Below are positions 1-6,723 of a stretch of 19,570 nucleotides of DNA, one piece after another. The DNA lies in contig CAZEPJ010000081.1 of NCBI GenBank assembly GCA_964514105.1, positions 1 to 19,570 on the forward strand, in the 5' to 3' direction. The translations under genes and the position numbers were made by a program. The stretch's first letter is position 1; each line of letters begins with the position of its first letter. The stretch is from CAZEPJ01 sp964514105 (lineage in GTDB: Bacteria > Desulfobacterota > Desulfocorpusculales > Desulfocorpusculum). The notes below the pieces were generated by a model. The model was not told the origin of the DNA. It saw only the letters and a program-made list of their open reading frames with translations, and did no database searches.

Positions 1-222
1 ATGGGAGCCGCTGAGGAAAACGGGGAGAGAGAGACCGCCATCGGCTTTCCGCGGGGGCGGGCAGGGGGCAACCGCCGGCTTGCAGATGACGGGCCGCAGC
101 GGCGAGACAGCCTGCGTGGCCACGGATATCAGCCCGCCCAGGCCGAGAATGCGGCATGTGGGGCAAGCAGGACGTGGGACCCGGTCTCGGCCCCGGCTCC
201 CACGGGGGGATCGGTCTTCACG
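1..222. other. left-edge stretch without a recognised gene
   Basis: I see no supportable gene here. The long plus-strand open frame that starts at position 1 runs antisense through two convincing minus-strand genes and has no recognisable domain, so it looks like a GC-driven shadow. A minus-strand frame over this stretch contains a CPTC motif but has no ATG with a ribosome binding site. The only structure of note is the inverted repeat at 173-204. Confidence 0.5.
173..204 (-). other. hairpin downstream of the 418-residue gene
   Basis: A perfect 7-bp inverted repeat (CGTGGGA at 173-179, TCCCACG at 198-204) with an 18-nt GC-rich loop lies just past the stop of the minus-strand gene at 223. It is placed like a transcription terminator or mRNA 3' stabiliser, but no T-run follows in the minus direction, so intrinsic termination is only a possibility. 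Confidence 0.25.
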
Positions 223-1479
223 TCACCCGTGGAGCCTCCGGGCGCAGATGACGCCGATGCCCGCCCGGGTCAGGGTCTCGGCGGTTCGGTTCACCGCGTC
301 GTGCTTGTCCAGGTAATTGCGCTCCAGGGCCGCCATGAGCCCGTGTCGCAGGATCTCCTCCTTTGGCATGAAGTAGTCCAAGATGTCCGATGGGTGGTCC
401 CTTCCGGCCTCGACCTCCGGGTCTCCGCCCTCGTGCTTGGCCGCGATGTTCGGGACCTCCCTGGCCACCTCCACCAGCTCCTCCCGCCGGTTGTACGGCT
501 GGATGACGATGGACTTGTACGCCTCGGTGACGTGGTGTTCGAACCGCACGGCCTCCTCCAGGCCCAGGGCCCGGCGCAGGTAAGCCGCCTGGCGGATGGT
601 CTCGTTGTCGGCCGAGTTGGAGATGTTGAACCCGACGAGGGAAGTGGTCCCGTCCTCCCGGCAGAACAGACGGGCCGTCATGAGGGTCCAGAGGATGGAG
701 AAGGGGTTGTCGTTGCCCATGAAGACGGAGATCTTGAACTCGTTGTCCACCCCCAGCTTGCGGAGGAAATAGCCCAGCAGCACGGTGCCGGGGTTGATGT
801 TGAGGACCTGTCCTACGCCGTAGGTTGTGTAGTGGTGCAGGAACTCGTCGAGCCACTTGATGGGATAGTGGTTGGGCTGCCCTATGCCGCCGAAGTAGCC
901 GGTGATGGTGGCCGGCCCTCCCAGGTGCACGTTGGATCCGTCGGTGCCCTTGGTGTCCAGGGTCTCGACCCAGGTGGCCCCGAGGATCTGCATGGCAGCG
1001 GCCACGGCCAGGGTGTCCCCCTGGTCGCGGGTCTGCTCGGCCATATTGCGCACCCGGATGTAGCGCCCCGGCATGAGCTCCCGGGCCTGGATGGCCTGTC
1101 TGGCCTCGGCCACGAGCCAGGGGAAGAACTGCAGGGCGCTGATCTCCAGGGTGACGGCATTCCCCTCGTCGAAGTCATGGACCGCCGGGGCCACCCGCCG
1201 GCGATACTCCTCCAGGGTCACGAAGGCCCCCCGGTCCCGCTGCCCGGCGAGCCACTCCAGGTCGGCCAGGTACGGCGATCGTTGCTCCCTGAGGCGCCCC
1301 AGGATACTGTCCAGATCCCTGGCCCGGGCGGCCTTTCGGTTGATCTCCGCGGCCCCCCCGTGGCGCTCGATCACCTCCAGAAGTTGGGTGATCAGGGGGT
1401 TGTGGGGATCGGTGAGCAGGGCGTTCACCTCGTCCACACGGCCCTGTGCGATGGCCAGAAGGCCTCTGGATGCGGTCAC
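223..1479 (-). CDS. unrecognised conserved-looking protein, 418 aa, downstream of panB
   Basis: I do not recognise this protein family. It has no signal peptide, no membrane segment and no cysteine cluster, so a soluble cytoplasmic enzyme is likely. Residues 1-100 look largely helical and charged. The centre (about 140-300) is rich in glycine-, asparagine- and histidine-bearing turns typical of an alpha/beta catalytic core, for example GDTLAVAAAMQILGATW at 154-170, GGIGQPNHYP at 197-206 and NISNSADNETI at 285-295. A second polar patch follows: EHHVTEA at 314-320 and KHEGGDPE at 348-355. The start is GTG at 1479, with an AAAGGGG ribosome binding site at 1487-1493. It lies 76 nt after panB on the same strand, so the two are probably co-transcribed and may act on related metabolites. 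A barrel-type or mutase-like enzyme is conceivable, but I have no motif to prove it. Confidence 0.85.
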   Translation of the reverse strand: MTASRGLLAIAQGRVDEVNALLTDPHNPLITQLLEVIERHGGAAEINRKAARARDLDSILGRLREQRSPYLADLEWLAGQRDRGAFVTLEEYRRRVAPAVHDFDEGNAVTLEISALQFFPWLVAEARQAIQARELMPGRYIRVRNMAEQTRDQGDTLAVAAAMQILGATWVETLDTKGTDGSNVHLGGPATITGYFGGIGQPNHYPIKWLDEFLHHYTTYGVGQVLNINPGTVLLGYFLRKLGVDNEFKISVFMGNDNPFSILWTLMTARLFCREDGTTSLVGFNISNSADNETIRQAAYLRRALGLEEAVRFEHHVTEAYKSIVIQPYNRREELVEVAREVPNIAAKHEGGDPEVEAGRDHPSDILDYFMPKEEILRHGLMAALERNYLDKHDAVNRTAETLTRAGIGVICARRLHG

Positions 1480-1516
1480 GGCGCTTCCCCTTTCATCTCA
1501 GGATCTCTTGCGCAGC

Positions 1517-1545
1517 GCCCCCTGCCACGGGCCGTCGAAGGGGGC
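1517..1545 (-). other. intercistronic hairpin between panB and the 418-aa gene
   Basis: A perfect 7-bp inverted repeat (GCCCCCT at 1517-1523, AGGGGGC at 1539-1545) with a 15-nt loop sits in the 76-nt gap. No T-run follows in the minus direction. It may separate mRNA segments or tune expression of the downstream gene. Confidence 0.3.
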
Positions 1546-1555
1546 CTCGGGGCGG

Positions 1556-2398
1556 TCAGCCGCCCTGTCGATCGAATCGCTCCCACTCCCCCGGGAGCAT
1601 GGTGTAGCAGTGTTCCATGGTGGGGAAGCCCCCCGCCCTCACCTCCTGGGCGTAGGCCTTCATGGCGTCGGTGACGACCTGGGCCACATTGCAGTACTTC
1701 TTGACGAACTTGGGGGTGAATGCCTGGAACTGGCCGATCATGTCCGAGACGATGAGGAGCTGCCCGTCGCAGTGGGGTCCCGCCCCGATTGAGAGGACCG
1801 GAATTCGCAGCTTGCGGGTGATGAAACCCCCCAGCTCGGGGGGGATGGCCTCCACGAGGAGCATCTGGGCGCCTGCCTCCTGCACGGCCAGGGCGTCCTC
1901 CACCACCAGCCTGGCGGACTCGGCGGTGCGGCCCTGGGCCTTGTGGCCGCCCAGCTGCCCCGAGGACTGAGGCGTCAGTCCGATGTGACCCATGACCACG
2001 ATGCCCGCCTCCACGATGGCCCGGATCTGCCGGGCCACCCGCACGCCCCCCTCCAGCTTGATGGCGTCGCAGTCGGCCTCCTTGAGAAAGCGCCCGGCAT
2101 TCTCCACCGCGCGTTCCGTGGAGGACTGGTAGCTCAGAAAGGGCATGTCGCCGATGACGAAGGTGTCCGGGGCCCCGCGGCGCACGGCCTGGCAATGGCA
2201 GATCATCTGGTCCATGGTAACCGGTACGGTCCCGCGGTACCCGTACACGCACATGCCCAGGGAGTCCCCCACCAGGAGCATGTCCAGGCCTGCGTCCTGG
2301 GCGAACTGGGCCGTGGGGAAGTCGTACGCCGTGAGGAAGGTGATCCGCTCCTTTCTTGCCTTCATCTGGTGGAAATCAAGTACGCTCTTCTTGGCCAT
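1556..2398 (-). CDS. panB: 3-methyl-2-oxobutanoate hydroxymethyltransferase (ketopantoate hydroxymethyltransferase)
   Basis: PanB transfers a hydroxymethyl group from methylene-tetrahydrofolate to 3-methyl-2-oxobutanoate to give ketopantoate, the first committed step of pantothenate synthesis. The 280 residues match the family length and register. The metal and substrate residues are visible: VGDSLGM with D45 and S46, GDMPF with D84, KLEGG with K114 and E116, GHIGLTPQ with H138, and the catalytic glutamate E183 in LLVEAIPPE, followed by SIGAG. The active-site loop reads GGHKAQGR where E. coli PanB has GGYKVQGR. The start at 2398 is supported by an AAGGAGA site about 9 nt upstream. No panC, panD or panE is nearby. 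The gene instead follows an Lrp-type regulator, so it may serve amino-acid or 2-oxoacid metabolism, or simply supply pantothenate under amino-acid control. The family call is firm; the exact role in this setting is inferred. Confidence 0.93.
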   Translation of the reverse strand: MAKKSVLDFHQMKARKERITFLTAYDFPTAQFAQDAGLDMLLVGDSLGMCVYGYRGTVPVTMDQMICHCQAVRRGAPDTFVIGDMPFLSYQSSTERAVENAGRFLKEADCDAIKLEGGVRVARQIRAIVEAGIVVMGHIGLTPQSSGQLGGHKAQGRTAESARLVVEDALAVQEAGAQMLLVEAIPPELGGFITRKLRIPVLSIGAGPHCDGQLLIVSDMIGQFQAFTPKFVKKYCNVAQVVTDAMKAYAQEVRAGGFPTMEHCYTMLPGEWERFDRQGG

Positions 2399-2450
2399 GT
2401 TGATCGGTCTCCTTTCCGTTCATGGGCAGCGAACGTCCGAGCGCATGGGA

Positions 2451-2933
2451 TCAGGCGCTCGCATCGGTTTCCTTTCCGGCCTCCACGGGGCAGCCCTGGT
2501 CGCCTTTGACCTCCGAGAAGATGATGAAGGTCTCGGTACGGCCCACGCCCGAGATGGCCGCGATCCGATCCTTGACCAGGGATCCCAGATGGTGGAGGTC
2601 CCTGGCGATGACCAGGAGCATGTAATCGAAGCGCCCGCTCACGTGGTAGCAGGCACGCACATACGGGAGCCTGTGGACCTCCTTCTCGAAGGGACGGATG
2701 GTCTTGGTCCTGTGCCGGGCCAGGGAGACGGACACCAGGGCCTGAACCCCGTAGCCCAGCTTCTCCGGATCCAGGACGGCCCGGAACCCTTTGAAATAGC
2801 CCCGCTCCTCCAGGCGCCGCACCCGCTCGAGGAGAGTCGATGGGGCCAGGCCCAGCTCCCGGGCCAGATCGGCATTCCTGCGGCGGGCGTCGGCCTGGAA
2901 AGCCTCGAGAATCATTCGGTCTGCATTGTCCAT
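2451..2933 (-). CDS. Lrp/AsnC family transcriptional regulator
   Basis: This is a 160-residue feast/famine regulator. The N-terminal winged helix-turn-helix covers about residues 4-60 (DRMILEAFQADARRRN, then LARELGLAPSTLLERVRRLE, then ERGYFKGFRAVLD). The C-terminal RAM ligand-binding and oligomerisation domain covers about 64-148, including YHVSGRFDYMLLV and FIIFSEVKGD. Members of this family bind small amino or oxo acids and act locally or globally as octamers. It is the first gene of the minus-strand unit with panB and the 418-aa protein, so it probably controls those genes and itself. The ATG at 2933 has an AAGGAAA ribosome binding site. A candidate promoter and an ATTGA-N9-TCAAT inverted repeat lie just upstream. 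The effector cannot be told from sequence. Confidence 0.93.
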   Translation of the reverse strand: MDNADRMILEAFQADARRRNADLARELGLAPSTLLERVRRLEERGYFKGFRAVLDPEKLGYGVQALVSVSLARHRTKTIRPFEKEVHRLPYVRACYHVSGRFDYMLLVIARDLHHLGSLVKDRIAAISGVGRTETFIIFSEVKGDQGCPVEAGKETDASA

Positions 2934-2960
2934 ATTCGCATTTCCTTCGAATTATTGAAC

Positions 2961-2989
2961 ATGTAACCGAATTGAATGCGTTTGTCAAT
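2961..2989 (-). promoter_or_regulatory. candidate sigma70-type promoter for the lrp-like/panB unit
   Basis: Reading the minus strand, a perfect TTGACA -35 box (plus-strand TGTCAA at about 2984-2989) is followed after 17 nt by TACATG, a weak -10 match (3 of 6). It would start transcription about 20 nt before the regulator's ATG. The surrounding 60 bp are strikingly AT-rich for this window. The -10 box is the weak point. Confidence 0.4.
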
Positions 2990-2990
2990 G
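2972..2990. promoter_or_regulatory. candidate operator, ATTGA-N9-TCAAT
   Basis: A 19-bp inverted repeat with arms ATTGA (2972-2976) and TCAAT (2986-2990) overlaps the -35 box of the Lrp-type regulator's promoter. Size, AT content and position suit autoregulation by an Lrp/AsnC protein. The arms are only 5 bp, so chance is not excluded. Confidence 0.28.
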
Positions 2991-3099
2991 GAAATGGTCA
3001 TCTGTTGTTCGGAGGGATCTTGCGCCGTCGGGAGTCCACGAGCCCAAGGCCAGGGTCTCTTCCCCTCCCTTGGCCAGGTGCGTGTCCGGCAAGAAGGGT

Positions 3100-3128
3100 T
3101 TGACATAGAAAAGTTTTATTGGTATACG
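3100..3128 (+). promoter_or_regulatory. sigma70-type promoter of the gntR-leuCD-TTT-TRAP operon
   Basis: TTGACA at 3100-3105, a 17-nt spacer and TATACG at 3123-3128 (4 of 6 matches to the -10 consensus) stand in an AT-rich island. Transcription would start near 3135, leaving about 58 nt of leader before the GntR start. The -10 box overlaps the palindrome GTATAC (3122-3127), a plausible place for the GntR protein to bind, although it does not fully match the known HutC-subfamily operator. Confidence 0.6.
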
Positions 3129-3192
3129 ATTGTCGCTTCTCGTGATCTCCGGTCCAAGGCGCGCTTCTTGGCTGAAGGCCGGTGGTGGAGCC

Positions 3193-3975
3193 ATGCCGGC
3201 GGAAAGGGACAACACCATTCCCCTGTACTACCAGATCGCCGAAACCCTCAAGGGTCGCATCGGGTCCCAGGGTTACCGCCCCGGCGATCTCCTACCCCCC
3301 GAACACCGCATCGCCGGCGAGTTCGGCGTGAGCAGCATCACGGTTCGAAAGGCCATGGCGCTGCTGGTGGGGGACAAGATCGTCGTGAGAAGGCGGGGGG
3401 CCGGCACCCGCATCCTCCGGCGCCCCGAAGAGCGTCTTCCCATCAAGATCACCGGCAATTTTCGGGACTGGTTTGACTCCGCATCGGGCCGCCTCCAGGG
3501 ATTGGACGTGGAGGTGCTCGAGATCGGCCTGGCCAGCTGCCCTGAGACCATCCAGGCCCTCCTCGGCCTGCCCCGCAGCGCCCCGGTGTGGCGCATGCGG
3601 AGGATTCGAAGATACCGAGAGGAGCCCATCTCGTACTATGTGAACTACGGGCCTCCCACACTGCACCGGGTGATGAAGGCCGGGGATTTCCGCAGGCGAA
3701 GCTTCATCGAGGTGCTCCAGAGGCGAATGGGGATCCGGCTGAGCCGCATGGAGCAGCGGGTGGAGGCCACGGTGGCGGACATGGACGTGTCGGCCATTTT
3801 GGGGGTGGAGTTCGGCGCCCCTCTGTTCTTCGTGGAAAACCAGTATTTTGCCGGCGAGGCCCCCCCCGTGGAGGTCACCCACATGTATTATCGGGGGGAC
3901 CGCTACGTGTACCAGACCACCATCCGCCTCGAGGAGGGCGGTGACTCCAGGCGGCGGGAGGGCGCAGCGCGATGA
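3193..3975 (+). CDS. GntR family regulator, HutC type with UTRA domain
   Basis: This is a 260-residue regulator. The GntR winged helix-turn-helix spans about residues 9-73 (YYQIAETLKGRI, then GDLLPPEHRIAGEFGVSS, then ITVRKAMALL and RGAGTRI). A UTRA effector domain spans about 95-240, with WRMRRIRRYREEPISYY and a C-terminal YRGDRYVYQTTIRL strand pair. UTRA proteins usually sense a pathway metabolite and repress the adjacent operon. I chose the ATG at 3193 because the open frame upstream of it begins with a TTG inside the promoter region and carries no domain sequence. The last codons overlap the next gene by ATGA (3972-3975), so the regulator is the first gene of the catabolic operon and probably autoregulates it. 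The inducer is likely the imported acid or its CoA ester (inference). Confidence 0.93.
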   Translation: MPAERDNTIPLYYQIAETLKGRIGSQGYRPGDLLPPEHRIAGEFGVSSITVRKAMALLVGDKIVVRRRGAGTRILRRPEERLPIKITGNFRDWFDSASGRLQGLDVEVLEIGLASCPETIQALLGLPRSAPVWRMRRIRRYREEPISYYVNYGPPTLHRVMKAGDFRRRSFIEVLQRRMGIRLSRMEQRVEATVADMDVSAILGVEFGAPLFFVENQYFAGEAPPVEVTHMYYRGDRYVYQTTIRLEEGGDSRRREGAAR

Positions 3976-5231
3976 CATCCGCACAGAAGATCCTGGCGGC
4001 CCATTGCGGGAGAAAGGCCGTGGAGGCGGGCGAGTTCATCAACGCCCGGGTGGACCTGGTCATGACCACAGATGCCACCGGTCTGCTCTCCGTGGAGCAG
4101 TTCGGCGAGATGGGGGCCCGTCGCGTGTTCGATCCCCGCAAGGTGGTCTTCGTCATGGACCACTTCGTGCCCGCGCGCACCCCGGAGGCGGCCGAGGTGG
4201 TGCGGAAGCTCAGGCGCTTCGCCATGGAACAGGGCCTGGTTTGGTTTGAGGCGGGGCGCTCGGGCATCTGCCACGCCCTATTGCCCGAACAGGGATTGGT
4301 GGCCCCGGGAGACCTGGTTGTGGGAGGCGACTCACACACCTGCACGTACGGGGCCGTGGGGGCCTTTGCCACGGGCATGGGCTCCACGGACATCGCGGCG
4401 GCCATGGCCACGGGCGAGGCCTGGCTGCGGGTCCCCCATACCATCGCCGTCAGGCTCCACGGTCGGCTCCAGGCCTGGGTGGGCGGCAAGGACCTCATCC
4501 TCCACACCATCGGACGGATCGGGGTGGACGGGGCCAACTACGCCGCCCTGGAGTTCGGGGGCGAGGTCGTTCAGGAGTTGGAGATGGACGACCGCTTCAC
4601 CATGGCCAACATGGCCATCGAGGCAGGGGCCAAGGCCGGGCTCTTCCCCGTGGACCGGCGGACCCGGGAGTATCTGACCCGGCGGGTCACCAGGGCCTTC
4701 ACGGCCTGGGACCCGGACCCCGACGCCGCATACGGGCAGCACCTCGACGTGGACGTCACCCCACTGGAGCCCCAGGTGGCCCTTCCCCATTCCCCGGGCA
4801 ATGTGCGGGGGGTGGGCGAGCTGCCTGCGGTCGAGATCGATCAGGCGGTCATCGGCTCGTGCACCAACGGCCGGCTGGGGGACCTGCGGACCGCGGCCAG
4901 GGTCCTGGCCGGCCGGAAGGTCCATCCCCGGGTGCGGTGCATCGTGGTGCCGGCTACACCGGAGATCTACCGGGAGGCCCTGGCCGAGGGGCTTCTGGCC
5001 ACCCTCATGGAGGCGGGCGTCGTCTTGAGCCCGCCCACCTGCGGGCCGTGCTGCGGGGGGCACATGGGGGTGCTGGCCGCCGGGGAGCGATGCGTCTCGT
5101 CCACCAACCGCAACTTCATCGGTCGCATGGGGAGCCCCAAGGCCGAGGTCTACCTGGCCAGTCCCGCGGTGGCGGCGGCCAGCGCCGTGGCGGGCCGGAT
5201 CGTCCATCCATCGGAGGTCATGGGCTCATGA
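3972..5231 (+). CDS. 3-isopropylmalate/2,3-dimethylmalate dehydratase-type hydro-lyase, large subunit
   Basis: This 419-residue protein is an aconitase-superfamily [4Fe-4S] hydro-lyase large subunit. The three cluster cysteines are visible: C297 in IGSCTNG, and C357 and C360 in TCGPCCGGH. Other family marks are DHF at 63-65, GGDSHTCTYGA at 118-128, and NRNFIGRMGSP at 379-389. The length matches the short LeuC/HacA/DmdA class (about 420) rather than the longer enterobacterial LeuC (about 466). Known reactions in this class are reversible hydrations of isopropylmalate, homoaconitate, citraconate and dimethylmaleate. No leuA or leuB is nearby, and the neighbours are a CoA-transferase, a lyase and carboxylate transporters, so a catabolic hydratase or isomerase of a branched dicarboxylate is more likely than leucine synthesis. 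It overlaps the regulator upstream and the small subunit downstream by 4 nt each. Confidence 0.93.
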   Translation: MTSAQKILAAHCGRKAVEAGEFINARVDLVMTTDATGLLSVEQFGEMGARRVFDPRKVVFVMDHFVPARTPEAAEVVRKLRRFAMEQGLVWFEAGRSGICHALLPEQGLVAPGDLVVGGDSHTCTYGAVGAFATGMGSTDIAAAMATGEAWLRVPHTIAVRLHGRLQAWVGGKDLILHTIGRIGVDGANYAALEFGGEVVQELEMDDRFTMANMAIEAGAKAGLFPVDRRTREYLTRRVTRAFTAWDPDPDAAYGQHLDVDVTPLEPQVALPHSPGNVRGVGELPAVEIDQAVIGSCTNGRLGDLRTAARVLAGRKVHPRVRCIVVPATPEIYREALAEGLLATLMEAGVVLSPPTCGPCCGGHMGVLAAGERCVSSTNRNFIGRMGSPKAEVYLASPAVAAASAVAGRIVHPSEVMGS

Positions 5232-5731
5232 TTCGAGGACGCGCGCACCGTATGGGCGACAACGTGGACACGGACGCCATCATCCCGGTCCGGTGGTTCA
5301 GCCTTTCGGACCCGGCCGAGCTGGGCCAGCACTGCATGGAGAACGTGGATCCGGAGTTCCCCCGTCGGGTGCGGGAGGGAGATCTCATCGTGGCCGGTAG
5401 GAACTTCGGCTGCGGCTCCTCCCGGGAGGTGGCGCCCTGGGCCATCGTGGGTGCGGGCATCCGGTGCGTCATCGCCGAGAGCTTTGCCCGCATCTTCTTT
5501 CGCAATGCCATCAACATCGCCCTTCCCCTGCTTCAGTGCCCCGAGGCCGTGGCGGGGACCGGGGAGGGCGACGAGCTGGAGGCGGACCTCTCCCTGGGGC
5601 GGATCCGAAATCTGCGCACGGGGGCACTGTTCCAGTCGGCCCCCTACCCCCCCTTCCTCGGTGAGCTCATGGCGGCGGGCGGGCTCGTGCCCTTCATCCG
5701 CGGCAGGCTCTCGGTCGGGGGGGCAGGCTGA
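5228..5731 (+). CDS. 3-isopropylmalate/2,3-dimethylmalate dehydratase-type hydro-lyase, small subunit
   Basis: This 167-residue protein is the swivel-domain partner of the preceding large subunit. It shows the N-terminal GDNVDTDAIIP motif (10-20), the substrate-binding loop GRNFGCGSSREVAPWAIVG (57-75) and the ESFARIFFRNAINIALP segment that follows. The loop between the first strands, which sets substrate side-chain specificity in LeuD-type proteins, reads VRWFSLSD. The start is the ATG at 5228, inside the ATGA overlap with the large-subunit stop, which implies translational coupling and a 1:1 heterodimer. The length fits the short LeuD/DmdB class (160-170 residues). The substrate cannot be decided from this sequence alone. 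Confidence 0.93.
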   Translation: MIRGRAHRMGDNVDTDAIIPVRWFSLSDPAELGQHCMENVDPEFPRRVREGDLIVAGRNFGCGSSREVAPWAIVGAGIRCVIAESFARIFFRNAINIALPLLQCPEAVAGTGEGDELEADLSLGRIRNLRTGALFQSAPYPPFLGELMAAGGLVPFIRGRLSVGGAG

Positions 5732-5774
5732 GGCGGCGGGAGGGAGGGGGATTTCACACGGGAGGGAGCTGGAC

Positions 5775-6713
5775 ATGGGCGGGGCAAAGGGCGTCATCAT
5801 CCGGGAGGTGGCCACGCGGGACGGGTTTCAGTCCTGGCCGGAATTCGTCCCCACGGAGGACAAGCTGCGGGTGATCCGGGCCCTCATGGAGTCGGGCGTT
5901 CGGGAGATCGAGACGACCTCGTTCGTCAACCCCAGGGCCATTCCCCAGATGCGGGACGCCGCGGAGTTGATGGCACGGGTCCCCCGAGAGGGATGCCGCC
6001 ACACGGTGCTGGTGCCCAACCTCAAAGGGGCGGATCTGGCCCTGGGGGCCCGGCCCGACGAGATCGGGGTCTTCATCTCCGCCTCCGAGCCGCACAACAT
6101 GGCCAATGTGCGACGATCCGTGGGAGACTCCCTGGCGGACCTCCAGGGGATCTTCGCCCTGGCCCGGCAAGGGGGGGTCCCGGTGACGGGGGCCGTGGCC
6201 ACCGCCTTCGGCTGCCCGTTCCAGGGGGACGTCTCCGAGGCGGAGGTGATGCGGGTGGCAGAGGCCTATGTCTCTCTGGGGGCGAACCTGGTGATCCTGG
6301 CCGACACCACGGGCATGGCCACACCCAACCGGGTGGCCAGGCTGGTCCGGGCCTTCATGGGGCGGTTCCCCGAGCAGGAGGTGGGGATTCACCTGCACAA
6401 CAACCGGGGGACGGCCATGGTGAACCTCATGGCCGCCCTGGACCAGGGGGTCAGGACGTTCGACACGGCCCTGGGGGGGATCGGGGGGTGCCCCAACGTG
6501 CCCCAGGCCGCGGGAAACCTGCCCACCGAGGACGTGGTGTACCTGCTGGAGGAGATGGGCGTGCCGACGGGGATCGACCTGGTCCGTCTCATCCGGGCGG
6601 CCCACCTGCTGGAGCGCATCCTGGGCCGGCCTCTCCCGGGGCAGGTGATGAAGAGCGGACCCAGGGATCCGGCCCTGGCCGCCCAGGTGTGCGGGATTAG
6701 CCATACCATTTGA
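5775..6713 (+). CDS. HMG-CoA lyase family protein (hydroxymethylglutaryl-/citramalyl-CoA lyase-like)
   Basis: This is a 312-residue DRE-TIM metallolyase, the size of bacterial HMG-CoA lyases. The metal and catalytic residues are present: R15 and D16 in ATRDGFQ, E46 in IETTSFVNP, H206 and H208 in GIHLHNNRG, the catalytic loop cysteine C239 in LGGIGGCPNVP, and N248 in AAGNLPTED. Family members cleave 3-hydroxy-3-methyl acyl-CoA esters by retro-aldol or retro-Claisen chemistry; some use citramalyl-CoA (giving pyruvate and acetyl-CoA) or longer terpenoid substrates. The presence of the catalytic cysteine argues for a lyase rather than a 2-isopropylmalate synthase. I chose the ATG at 5775 because the barrel begins just after it and a GGGAGGGAG site lies upstream; the frame extends further back only as shadow of the small-subunit gene. 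With the CoA-transferase 10 nt downstream, it probably performs the carbon-carbon cleavage of the pathway. Confidence 0.92.
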   Translation: MGGAKGVIIREVATRDGFQSWPEFVPTEDKLRVIRALMESGVREIETTSFVNPRAIPQMRDAAELMARVPREGCRHTVLVPNLKGADLALGARPDEIGVFISASEPHNMANVRRSVGDSLADLQGIFALARQGGVPVTGAVATAFGCPFQGDVSEAEVMRVAEAYVSLGANLVILADTTGMATPNRVARLVRAFMGRFPEQEVGIHLHNNRGTAMVNLMAALDQGVRTFDTALGGIGGCPNVPQAAGNLPTEDVVYLLEEMGVPTGIDLVRLIRAAHLLERILGRPLPGQVMKSGPRDPALAAQVCGISHTI

Positions 6714-6723
6714 GGAGAGGAAG

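Noticed and set aside
1..222. Minus-strand frame with CPTC motif in line with the stop of the 418-aa gene (possible read-through extension or separate zinc protein)
   Set aside because: It has no ATG with a ribosome binding site and no similarity I can name; open frames are common by chance at this GC content.
1..1674. Plus-strand open frame of 557 codons starting at the window edge
   Set aside because: It is antisense to the 418-aa gene and the end of panB, has valine/glycine/proline-rich shadow composition and no domain, whereas the minus-strand proteins have good ribosome binding sites and, for PanB, a full motif set.
3193..5731. Leucine biosynthesis operon
   Set aside because: LeuCD-like subunits are present, but leuA, leuB and a leader are absent and all neighbours are catabolic or transport genes.
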